64,000 nt of DNA from Flavobacteriaceae bacterium (GTDB lineage: Bacteria > Bacteroidota > Bacteroidia > Flavobacteriales > Flavobacteriaceae). The notes below the pieces were generated by a model. That model saw only the letters and a list, made by a program, of their open reading frames with translations, was not told where the DNA came from and ran no database searches. The first letter of the stretch is position 1, and each line of letters begins with the position of its first letter. Positions 1 to 8,053 of the stretch are shown here, in pieces. Position numbers and translations under genes: made by a program. The stretch spans positions 62,001 through 126,000 of the forward strand of contig JALSLK010000071.1 of NCBI GenBank assembly GCA_026988355.1, given 5' to 3'.

Positions 1-242
1 TTAATGAAGAAAACTCTGAAAAATCTTTAGTTCATCGTGTTTTGCGAGATGTTGCTTCTGCATTAGGTGATAAAGCTAAAGTAATTAAAATTGATATTGC
101 AAAAAACGAAAAACTTGTAAATGCCTTGCGTATTAAAGGAAGTCCTACTTTTATTATCTACAAAGATAGTGAAATGAAATGGAGACAATCTGGACAACAA
201 GATGCCAATACTCTTATTAATTTAGTAGAACAGTTTGTTTAG
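1..242 (+). CDS. Thioredoxin-fold protein, C-terminal part (cut by window start)
   Basis: The window opens inside this gene: codons are in frame from base 3 to the TAA at 240-242 and give 79 residues. These look like the second half of a thioredoxin domain: a helix and strand, then the segment GSPTFIIYKD, where the proline is the conserved cis-proline next to the active site, and a last strand and helix. The CxxC region lies before the window, so redox activity cannot be judged. It converges with the deacetylase gene, with 18 bases between the stops and no clear terminator. The fold is fairly sure; the role (cytosolic thioredoxin or a relative) is not. Confidence 0.75.
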   Translation, partial: NEENSEKSLVHRVLRDVASALGDKAKVIKIDIAKNEKLVNALRIKGSPTFIIYKDSEMKWRQSGQQDANTLINLVEQFV

Positions 243-260
243 TTTTACTTGAGGGCAAAA

Positions 261-902
261 TTAATTTATAATACCAAAACTATATTTTTTTTCTACATAG
301 TATGCCAAGACTTTTGGCAATACATATTCTAGCTTTTTAAATGCTTTTACACTATCATGAAATACAATAATACTTCCATTACTTGTGTTTTTTAATACAT
401 TTTCCAAACATTTTTCTTTGGTTATTTTTGTATCAAAATCCGCACTTAAAACAGACCACATTATTATTTTGTATTGTTTTTTAAGTAGTTTTTTTGCTTG
501 CTTCTTCGTAATTTTTCCATAAGGTGGTCTATATAGCTTTATACCCTTACTTTCGATATGATTATTTATTACTTTTTGGCACTGTTCTATGTTTGCAACA
601 TACTCACTTACATTTGTTTTCCAGCCATTTACATGATTTTGTGTATGATTTCCTATTGCATGTTTTTCGGATACTATTTGATGGAATATATCTGGATTAT
701 TTTCAATATTTTTACCTAAACAAAAAAAAGTTGCTTTCGCATTGTATTTTTTTAATATTTCTAAAACAAATTGTGTTATTTCTGGTGTTGGTCCATCGTC
801 AAAAGTAAGATAAATTTCTCGTTTATTTTTTTCGTTATACCAGATATATTTTTTAAAATAGGAAGCTATAATTTTTGGGGTTTTCACAAAATACGTCTTC
901 AT
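261..902 (-). CDS. Polysaccharide deacetylase family protein (NodB domain)
   Basis: A metal-dependent carbohydrate esterase of 213 residues, consisting of the NodB domain alone. The five family motifs are visible: TFDDGP (33-38, catalytic base and metal Asp), HTQNH (86-90, metal histidines), RPPYG (125-129), WSVLSADFD (149-157) and IVFHDS (179-184, catalytic His). The family removes N- or O-acetyl groups from glycans such as chitooligosaccharide or peptidoglycan; the substrate here is unknown. There is no clear signal peptide, so a cytosolic or membrane-associated location is possible. It lies 19 bases downstream of the DUF2723 gene on the same strand, probably in one transcript, which suggests work on a glycan. 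Confidence 0.88.
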   Translation of the reverse strand: MKTYFVKTPKIIASYFKKYIWYNEKNKREIYLTFDDGPTPEITQFVLEILKKYNAKATFFCLGKNIENNPDIFHQIVSEKHAIGNHTQNHVNGWKTNVSEYVANIEQCQKVINNHIESKGIKLYRPPYGKITKKQAKKLLKKQYKIIMWSVLSADFDTKITKEKCLENVLKNTSNGSIIVFHDSVKAFKKLEYVLPKVLAYYVEKKYSFGIIN

Positions 903-921
903 ATCTATTCCTTTTTATTTT

Positions 922-3900
922 CTAATCCATTGCTTTTTCTAACATCTTAAATGCCTCTTCGTACCCTTTTCTCAATTCTTTATAGTAAACGGTATCTTTC
1001 TTTTCACTTTCGTTCATTACATATTGATAAAATTCTATGGTTGGTTTAATATTATTAAACTGTGCCATGATATTATTTTGCCCTGAAATTGTCATACTAA
1101 ACGCTTTAATCTTTTCGGTATATGCACTAATTAGCTTATTAGATAATATTTGTGCTTTTTTTGGCTTTCCTATTTCATAATAACTCTCAATAGCAGTTAA
1201 CGCGAGTCCTTCTTGCGCATACGCCTCGAACGGAATCGTTTCTAGCGCATAATCTATTTGCTCTTCTGCATATTTTTTATCGTATTTTGCTGCCGAATCT
1301 ATAATATTGCCGTACATCAATAAATCGGTTTCAATGCCATCGTAATACATTACTTTTTCATCGCCTTCTAATGAGGCATAATACCTTACATTTTCTTGAA
1401 ATATATGTATTAATTCATTTGCTACTTTTTGTGCTTTTTTTGTTTTTCCAATCTTATAGTAATTTTCTATAAGACCTAATGCTAAACTATAATGTTTATA
1501 CATTTTTATAGGTAATTTTTCTACCGATAAATCTAATATTTCTTCTGCTTTAGCAAAATTATTTTCTTTTATAAAAGTTTCTGCCAATCGTGTTAACATA
1601 TTTCGAAATGAAATACTATTTCTTCTTGTTTCAACATCAATATATAAAGAGGAGTCGTTAGAATTTTTCCAATCTATTTTTTTGATATTGGCATACATAA
1701 CATCGGAATTAATTCTTCCTAAATCTAGCATATTTTTTTTATTGGATGCTGTTTTTATTGGCACTAATTTATAAGACATTCCGTCTACTTGCAAATAATC
1801 TTTTAACCATAGATATTCTTCATCTGCAAATGCTCCTCCTGTAAAATAAATTGGTCTTTCCCAATTGTTATTTGCTAAAATATCCAACATTAAAATTCTA
1901 TTTTTTGTCAATGCTGTTTCATCGATATCAATATCGATATATGGCACTATCAAATCTGCATCTTTCTGAGCTACAATACCGTTTTTTAATACTGCTTCTT
2001 TATCTACTTGTAGTCTTATTTTATTTGTGGGATATGTTTTTAACGGATGTCCATTATTGCCTAAATCTTCATAGGTTTGCTTGTTATTTGTTGCAATCCA
2101 ACTCATAAAAAATTTAATATCTACTCTACTTTCTTTTTCTTTTTTATTTTCTAAACTATCCAATTCTGTTGGTAATTTTGTGTCTTTTACTGCTCGTTCC
2201 GAAACATCTTTTGGTATGTGATACGCTACATCTAATGCTCCTGTTCGATACTGTTTATGTGTTAATTGCGATGGTATTGGCGCGGCATTATATGTTGCTC
2301 TTTTTTGTTGATCTATATACCAATCGGTTGCAAACAGACTCGTATTTATTAATTTTATATCGGTTCGATAATTTTCTACTTCTTGCATATACCAAAGTGG
2401 AAATGTATCGTTATCTCCTATGGTAAACATGATGGCATTTTCTTGACAAGAGTCTAAGTATGCTTTTGCATTTAGATGTGCTGTATATCGATTTGAGCGA
2501 TCGTGATCGTCCCAATTTTGATTTGCCATCAATAATGGAACTGCAAATAAACACAATACACTTACGATTAATGCTGTTAATTTTGGTTTCATAAAACGTC
2601 TTAGCATTTCAAAAATTGCTAGTACTCCAAAACCTATCCATATCGCAAATATATAAAAAGACCCTACGACTGCATAGTCTCGTTCTCTTGGTTCAAATGG
2701 TTTGGGATTTGTATAAAAAATTACTGCTAACCCTGTAAATAGGAAAAACAATAATAACATATAAAAGTTTTTTTGATCTTTTTGTAATTGAAATAATAAT
2801 CCTATCAGTCCTAAAATAAATGGCAAAAAATAATAGGTATTCCTTCCTTTATTTTCTAAAACATCTGTTGGTAGTTTTTTTTGTGACCCTAAACGATAAC
2901 TATCAATTATGTCTATTCCGCTCAACCAGTTTCCATGATTATCTAATTGTCCTTGAATATCGTCTTGTCTTCCTGTAAAATTCCACATAAAATACCTTCC
3001 ATACATATATCCAAACTGATACTCAAACATAAATTTGATGTTGGTAAAAAAGTTTGGTTTCTGTACATTCAAAAAATCTTGATTTTCTTTTAAATAAGAC
3101 ATATATTCTTCTCTACTCAATTCATTTGCATCGTATTTTTCGATAAATCTATCGTAATTTTGTTTTATCTGATCGTAGTATTTTTTATAAAAATCATCTA
3201 TTTTATATTTTGGTTTTAATTTGAATTTTGGCATCGACCGTGTTATTGCAATATAATTTTCTATTACTCCTGCCGATTGATCTACCATTCTAGGTATAAA
3301 TCCTTTATGTGCATTGCCATAATTTGGAATTGATTTTCTATAATCTTTTTCATTTACTACTACATATCTTCCTATTTTTTTATCTTTTTCATATTTTGGA
3401 GATCCATCTACAAACGGTTCTTCTTTAACATATTCTCTTTGATATGCTGATGTATAAAAATCATCATAAAAGACATTTGCATCTCCATATTGTTCTCTAT
3501 TATAATATGCTAATAATTCTCTTGCACTTGACGGATTATTTTCATTTATCGTTGTATTTGCATTTGCTCTAATTGGCAACATTAACCAGGATGAAAACCC
3601 AATCATAATAAATAATATACATAAAATTAAAAGGTTTACAGTTGGCAACTTATGTTCTCTAGTATATTTTAATCCATAATAAAATCCTGCAATTAAAATT
3701 ATACCTGCTATGATACTTCCTGAGTTAAATGGTAATCCTATTGTATTTACAAAAAATAATTCCATCACACTAAAATATTTTAGTGTAAATGGAAACAGAA
3801 ATTTAAACACAAATACCAATACTAAAATTGCAATTACATTTGCTATTAAGAAATTTTTTATGGTACTAGTTTTGTATTTCTTAAAATAATAAATAAAGAC

Positions 3901-4515
3901 TATGGATGGTATTACCAATAAGGATAATATATGTACTCCAAACGAAAGTCCAACTACAAAGCTAATTAACAGCAACCATTTATTTCCTCGGGGTTTATCC
4001 ATTTCTCTTTCCCAACGAATTCCTAACCATAACAGTAATGCCATTAAAAATGATGACATAGCATATACTTCTGCTTCTACTGCACTAAACCAAAAACTAT
4101 CTGAAAATGTATATGCCAAAGCTCCTACTACACCGCTTCCTAATATCGCTAATGCCTGTGCATCGTTTAATGTACTGTCTGAATCGGCTTTAAAAAATAC
4201 TTTTTTTGCCAATGCTGTTATCGTCCAAAATAAAAATAAAATAGTAAATGCGCTTGCTAAACCTGACATGAAATTAACCATTTTTGCTATCTGTGTTACA
4301 TCTGTGGTAAACATTGCAAAAAATGCTCCTAACATTTGAAATAATGGAGCTCCTGGCGGATGTCCTACTTCTAATTTTACTGCTGTCGATATATATTCTC
4401 CACAATCCCAATAACTTACTGTTGGTTCTAAGGTAAGCGTATAGGTAATTAATGCTACTGCAAAAACCAGCCAGCCTATTATTATATTGTATTTTTTATA
4501 ATTAAATGAGAACAT
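922..4515 (-). CDS. DUF2723 membrane protein (glycosyltransferase family 117-like)
   Basis: A 1197-residue integral membrane protein with a DUF2723 N-terminal half resembling protein O-mannosyltransferases. Residues 1-30 form the first membrane helix, followed by the acidic motif DCGE (37-40) and GHPPGAPLF in the first large loop, the region expected to hold the catalytic acid in this fold. About a dozen hydrophobic segments follow in the first 700 residues. The rest is soluble and ends in two similar helical, TPR-like units (each containing a YYxIGKxKKAQ core). Family knowledge suggests transfer of a lipid-linked sugar to extracytoplasmic targets, not proven for this branch. The start has an A-rich leader. 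It heads an operon with the deacetylase. Confidence 0.82.
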   Translation of the reverse strand: MFSFNYKKYNIIIGWLVFAVALITYTLTLEPTVSYWDCGEYISTAVKLEVGHPPGAPLFQMLGAFFAMFTTDVTQIAKMVNFMSGLASAFTILFLFWTITALAKKVFFKADSDSTLNDAQALAILGSGVVGALAYTFSDSFWFSAVEAEVYAMSSFLMALLLWLGIRWEREMDKPRGNKWLLLISFVVGLSFGVHILSLLVIPSIVFIYYFKKYKTSTIKNFLIANVIAILVLVFVFKFLFPFTLKYFSVMELFFVNTIGLPFNSGSIIAGIILIAGFYYGLKYTREHKLPTVNLLILCILFIMIGFSSWLMLPIRANANTTINENNPSSARELLAYYNREQYGDANVFYDDFYTSAYQREYVKEEPFVDGSPKYEKDKKIGRYVVVNEKDYRKSIPNYGNAHKGFIPRMVDQSAGVIENYIAITRSMPKFKLKPKYKIDDFYKKYYDQIKQNYDRFIEKYDANELSREEYMSYLKENQDFLNVQKPNFFTNIKFMFEYQFGYMYGRYFMWNFTGRQDDIQGQLDNHGNWLSGIDIIDSYRLGSQKKLPTDVLENKGRNTYYFLPFILGLIGLLFQLQKDQKNFYMLLLFFLFTGLAVIFYTNPKPFEPRERDYAVVGSFYIFAIWIGFGVLAIFEMLRRFMKPKLTALIVSVLCLFAVPLLMANQNWDDHDRSNRYTAHLNAKAYLDSCQENAIMFTIGDNDTFPLWYMQEVENYRTDIKLINTSLFATDWYIDQQKRATYNAAPIPSQLTHKQYRTGALDVAYHIPKDVSERAVKDTKLPTELDSLENKKEKESRVDIKFFMSWIATNNKQTYEDLGNNGHPLKTYPTNKIRLQVDKEAVLKNGIVAQKDADLIVPYIDIDIDETALTKNRILMLDILANNNWERPIYFTGGAFADEEYLWLKDYLQVDGMSYKLVPIKTASNKKNMLDLGRINSDVMYANIKKIDWKNSNDSSLYIDVETRRNSISFRNMLTRLAETFIKENNFAKAEEILDLSVEKLPIKMYKHYSLALGLIENYYKIGKTKKAQKVANELIHIFQENVRYYASLEGDEKVMYYDGIETDLLMYGNIIDSAAKYDKKYAEEQIDYALETIPFEAYAQEGLALTAIESYYEIGKPKKAQILSNKLISAYTEKIKAFSMTISGQNNIMAQFNNIKPTIEFYQYVMNESEKKDTVYYKELRKGYEEAFKMLEKAMD

Positions 4516-4662
4516 ATTTCTTTCTTTTTTAATTCTTAGTTAAGATGCGAATTTACTAAATTATATTAGATTTTGTATTGTAATATAAAGGAATCGATTA
4601 TAATTTTTTGTTAAATAAGATTCCTTATCTTATACTATTCCATTTATGATTTTTTCTTTTAT

Positions 4663-4927
4663 TAACCTGAGTTCAACTAAGACTTCTATTTACAGAAAAT
4701 GAAGCAATGGTAAGATTTGAAGCATAATTTTTAAGGTATAATCTGTTATTTCTTAAAATTATTCAAAACAGATTGCCTTTTATTTGTTTTCCTTTCGGGT
4801 TTGATTATTTTTCTCATCATCTCGCTAAATTTCTTTGAATTATCTAGATAATCTTTCTAAAATTCATCTTCGCCTATGAAAAAAATAATCTAAAATGTAA
4901 ACGAATTATTAGTCAAACTCAGGTTAT
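4663..4927. repeat. 265-bp inverted-repeat element, non-coding (decayed IS or MITE-like)
   Basis: The left end (4661-4680) and right end (4909-4928) are inverted copies that match at 17 of 20 positions, with the core AACCTGAGTT on the left and AACTCAGGTT on the right. The interior has no open frame of useful length. A stretch at 35789-35853 looks like a diverged copy of the left end, including a shared 14-base run CTTCAAATCTTACC. This structure fits a small mobile or formerly mobile element, but no target duplication was recognised. Confidence 0.5.
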
Positions 4928-4952
4928 TAAATGTTTTTTTTATGAAAAATAC

Positions 4953-4982
4953 TTGCAGTATACAAAGTTTATATTAAATTTG
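4953..4982 (+). promoter_or_regulatory. Promoter of tRNA-Gln
   Basis: TTG at 4953-4955, a 19-base spacer, and the box TAAATTTG at 4975-4982 match the Bacteroidota primary-sigma consensus (TTTG near -33, TAnnTTTG near -7). Transcription would start about 20-25 bases before the tRNA. Confidence 0.7.
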
Positions 4983-5013
4983 CGTCCTCTTACATTCTAA
5001 GTAAGATTGGAAT

Positions 5014-5084
5014 TGGCCTATGGTGTAATGGTAACACATCGGTTTTTGGTGCCGTCGTTCAAGGTTCGAGTCCTTGTAGGCCAA
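5014..5084 (+). tRNA. tRNA-Gln (anticodon TTG)
   Basis: A full cloverleaf is visible: acceptor stem TGGCCTA (5014-5020) pairs perfectly with TAGGCCA (5077-5083), discriminator base A at 5084; D stem GTGT with ACAC; anticodon loop TTTTGGT (5044-5050) with anticodon TTG at 5046-5048; T stem CAAGG/CCTTG around loop TTCGAGT (5065-5071). CCA is not encoded. The outermost anticodon-stem position (5039 with 5055) is a T-T mismatch and the innermost a T-G wobble. Confidence 0.93.
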
Positions 5085-5289
5085 CAGAAAACTCCTTTAA
5101 ATCTTTGATTTTTAGGGGTTTTTATTTGATGTTGCTTATTATAAATTGAAAGAGGTTTTCTGTATCATTTCCCTAAAGTGGCAACATTAAACAAATAATT
5201 ACAATATTTTTTATAGTCCTCTTCTGTTTTAATGCGTTGAAAGACATCCTATATTTGCCCATTATTTAATCCCTTTTCAATTATAGCAG

Positions 5290-5356
5290 CTCAACATCAA
5301 AATACGCTATAAATTATTTATATTACTTCGTTTTCATCTTCGATAAAACTCGTAGC
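5290..5356 (-). repeat. Truncated copy of the ATACCAA-ended repeat
   Basis: Bases 5290-5320 are identical over 31 positions to the reverse complement of the right end of the 156-bp element at 59759-59914. Similarity then fades through about 5356. The terminal ATACCAA is replaced here (ATAGCAG at 5283-5289), so this is a fragment. The rest of the 291-base gap between tRNA-Gln and the hydroxylase gene shows nothing recognisable. Confidence 0.65.
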
Positions 5357-5375
5357 AATTAAATCTCTTTTCTCT

Positions 5376-7115
5376 TTAATTATTTTTTAACAATTCTAAG
5401 CCATCATTAACCAAATTTGTATACGGATTATCTACTTGATTTAAATAATCTAAAATTTCAATTTTAAGTTTACTTTTTGTGTTTTTTAGCAGTTCGTAAA
5501 TTTCTAGAGCTAACAACCATTCCTTTTTATTTGTTTTAAATTGACTAAAAACTCCTTCTAACTTAACCAAATCAAAAACATTATTTTCTCGCATTTCTCT
5601 AACAATTTGATACATTTTATGTATTTCTTTTTCTTCTTTTGAATACTTAATTTTATGTGTTTTCTCTTTTGGTGGTTCGTACATTAAGCCATAGTTATCT
5701 GGATCCGCAATTCCTGCATAGGCAGAAACAATATTTTCTCCAACCGCCATATCGTAAATTCCCCATTCTGGTTGAAACAGTATTTCGTCGCCATATTTTA
5801 CGGTACAATTTTTAAATGAAATCAGTATTATTTTTCCTTGTAGGTTTCTTGTTCCTGTAATTATTTCGCCTGTTACGGTAATTCCTCTTTTAAAGTTTAG
5901 TGTGGTTTGCTTCCCTTCATAAATTCCATAAGCTTCTAAATCGGTTGGCGACATGTCTTCTATGGCAATATTTATTCCTTTTAATTTTCCTACTGGCGAT
6001 CCAAACCCATCTGCATGGTATGTTTTTCCATGACCTATTAGTTGTTTGTTTTTATACGCTAAAGCGGAAGGTCCTGTAGTTTGAAAATAGATTGCATGGT
6101 AATTTTCATCGTCTATTACTCTTGTGAAATTTCCAGAAATCTGAATTCCTGTACTCAATTCTATCGTTCCTAAATCTCTGGAACTTATCAATTTTTCTAC
6201 ACCTTTTAAACCTCCATTTCTAACTGCCATCGTATCTGCAAATTCTTCTAACACAAAACTCAAATGTGCAAAATTTGGCGTTACATATAGTTGTGGTTGT
6301 GGTTTGGTAATATCAAATGTATTATCTGCTGCTACAATAGAATAAGGTATTTTTTTTACTCTATTGCTTAAACACCATTCGCTTTCTCCTATGGAGGATA
6401 ATAAACCTGCTCCGTAAATTTTAGGGTTGTTTATGTCGCCAATTAAGCCATATTCAACTGTCCACCAATGTAAATTTCTTATTCTTGCCATTTCACTTGG
6501 TTCTCCCATATTAGCATTTATAATTTCTATTATTTCTTCGGCTTCCTTAATATCTTTTTCTGCTGTGTTTGGGTTTTCTTTTATAATAGATAAATGTCTA
6601 ATTGCTTCAAATAATTCATAATCTTTTGCAGAAGATATTGCTTTCGACCCTATTTCTCCAAAACGTCTTAGGTATTCTGCATATTCTGGATTTGCAATAA
6701 TTGGCGCATGTCCTGCTGCTTCATGTATAATATCTGGTGCTGGTGTGTATTCGATATGTGCTACTGTTCTAATATCTGCTGCAATTACTAAGGTATTATA
6801 TGCTTGAAATTCCATAAATGCATTTGGTGGAATAAATCCATCTACTGCTACAGCATGCCATCCTATTTCTTTTAATATTCTGTTCATACCTTCCATTCTT
6901 GGAATTACATCTACAGATATTCCTGTTTTTTTAAGTCCTGCTAAATACGATTTGTGTGCTACTTTTCCTAAATATTTGGTGCTTTTTCGTAATACATAGC
7001 GCCATACCGCTTGATTTTTAGCTGTATATTCATTATATGGTTGTTCTATTGTAAAAACACGCAAATGTTTTGGCAACTTGTCTAAAAAAGAATTTTTAGA
7101 AAAATTTGAATTCAT
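5376..7115 (-). CDS. Aromatic amino acid hydroxylase (phenylalanine 4-monooxygenase type), long form
   Basis: An iron- and pterin-dependent hydroxylase that would convert phenylalanine to tyrosine or act on another aromatic amino acid. The catalytic domain covers roughly the first 320 residues: HEAAGH (131-136 from the start used here) supplies the two iron histidines of the family HExxGH motif, and WWTVEYGL holds the glutamate ligand. The start at 7115 (MNSNFSK) is preferred over a frame extension to 7145. The protein is 579 residues, about twice the usual bacterial enzyme; the C-terminal 250 residues (after about 330) have no family I recognise. It diverges from the M48 protease gene. Confidence 0.87.
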   Translation of the reverse strand: MNSNFSKNSFLDKLPKHLRVFTIEQPYNEYTAKNQAVWRYVLRKSTKYLGKVAHKSYLAGLKKTGISVDVIPRMEGMNRILKEIGWHAVAVDGFIPPNAFMEFQAYNTLVIAADIRTVAHIEYTPAPDIIHEAAGHAPIIANPEYAEYLRRFGEIGSKAISSAKDYELFEAIRHLSIIKENPNTAEKDIKEAEEIIEIINANMGEPSEMARIRNLHWWTVEYGLIGDINNPKIYGAGLLSSIGESEWCLSNRVKKIPYSIVAADNTFDITKPQPQLYVTPNFAHLSFVLEEFADTMAVRNGGLKGVEKLISSRDLGTIELSTGIQISGNFTRVIDDENYHAIYFQTTGPSALAYKNKQLIGHGKTYHADGFGSPVGKLKGINIAIEDMSPTDLEAYGIYEGKQTTLNFKRGITVTGEIITGTRNLQGKIILISFKNCTVKYGDEILFQPEWGIYDMAVGENIVSAYAGIADPDNYGLMYEPPKEKTHKIKYSKEEKEIHKMYQIVREMRENNVFDLVKLEGVFSQFKTNKKEWLLALEIYELLKNTKSKLKIEILDYLNQVDNPYTNLVNDGLELLKNN

Positions 7116-7208
7116 ATTTAATACTTTTATGGAGTAAAAATACATTTTTTAAAAGAACTTGATATGAGAATTATCAGCATTTCTATTAATTAATTCTAAT
7201 TTTTATAA

Positions 7209-7216
7209 ATAATTTG
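7209..7216 (+). promoter_or_regulatory. Likely -7 box of the M48 protease gene
   Basis: TAATTTG (7210-7216) is one base short of the TAnnTTTG consensus and lies 34 bases before the ATG at 7251, in the divergent spacer with the hydroxylase gene. No good -33 element is visible. Confidence 0.35.
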
Positions 7217-7250
7217 TATTTTTACGTTTTAACCATTTAAACTAAAAACG

Positions 7251-8024
7251 ATGAGAAGAGGTGGCGGATTAAAATTACGTTTGCTTATTGGTGCTGGAAT
7301 TATTTTATTTTCTCTTTTTAAATATTGGGGAAGTGCAAAAACAAATCCTTATACTGGAAGAAAACAACACATAAATATTACTACGGATCAAGAAATAAGA
7401 ATGGGTTTACAAAGTGCTCCTCAAATGGCGCAACAACATGGCGGACTCTATCCTGACCAAGCTGCACAAGATTTAGTGGATAAAGTTGGTAGAAAATTAG
7501 TGAATAACAGTATTGCTAGAGAAACTGGCTACCGCTTCGATTTTCATTTATTACGTGATCCACAAGCTATTAATGCTTTTGCTTTACCTGGCGGACAAGT
7601 TTTTATTACGTATGCTCTATTCTCCAAACTTCAAAATGAGGATCAATTGGCTGGTGTTTTAGGTCATGAAGTTGGTCATGTTGTTGGTAGGCATTCTGCT
7701 GATCGAATGGCAAAACAAGGCTTAACTCAAGGTATTTTATCTGGCGTATCTGTTGGTGGCGGTGCTAATGCAGGTCAAATGGCTGCACAAATTGCCAATT
7801 TAGTTAATATGAAATACGGCAGAGAAGACGAATTGGAATCGGATGATCTAGGTGTTAAATTTATGCTTGATGCTGGTTACGAACCTGAGCAAATGATTGG
7901 TGTTATGCGAATTTTAAAAGCTGCTAGTGGCGGTAGACGTACTCCTGAATTTCAATCTACTCATCCTGATCCTGAGAATAGAATTGCTAAGATTAAGGCC
8001 GCTATTCGTAAGTATAGGAAGTGA
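7251..8024 (+). CDS. M48 family metalloprotease
   Basis: A 257-residue zinc protease. A hydrophobic segment at residues 9-24 acts as signal anchor or signal peptide, so the catalytic domain should lie in the periplasm. HEVGH (139-143) provides the two zinc histidines and catalytic Glu; the third ligand lies in REDELESDDLG (191-201). STHPDPENRI near the C-terminus is also typical of this family. Relatives (BepA, LoiP, YcaL types) handle quality control of outer-membrane proteins; that role is inferred here. It is a single gene, divergent from the hydroxylase and convergent with the ABC-thioredoxin fusion. Confidence 0.9.
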   Translation: MRRGGGLKLRLLIGAGIILFSLFKYWGSAKTNPYTGRKQHINITTDQEIRMGLQSAPQMAQQHGGLYPDQAAQDLVDKVGRKLVNNSIARETGYRFDFHLLRDPQAINAFALPGGQVFITYALFSKLQNEDQLAGVLGHEVGHVVGRHSADRMAKQGLTQGILSGVSVGGGANAGQMAAQIANLVNMKYGREDELESDDLGVKFMLDAGYEPEQMIGVMRILKAASGGRRTPEFQSTHPDPENRIAKIKAAIRKYRK

Positions 8025-8053
8025 TTTAAAAACCTTTTACTGCAAACATACTT

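Larger units (their letters stand above)
4516..5013. other. Intergenic region, 498 bases, with an inverted-repeat element
   Basis: No convincing coding sequence is present. The stretch holds the leader of the DUF2723 gene, the inverted-repeat element at 4663-4927, and the promoter of the tRNA gene at 4953-4982. Confidence 0.6.

Noticed and set aside
3902-4339. 145-residue plus-strand open frame inside the DUF2723 gene
   Set aside because: It is antisense to a well-supported membrane protein and has the composition expected of a reversed hydrophobic coding strand.
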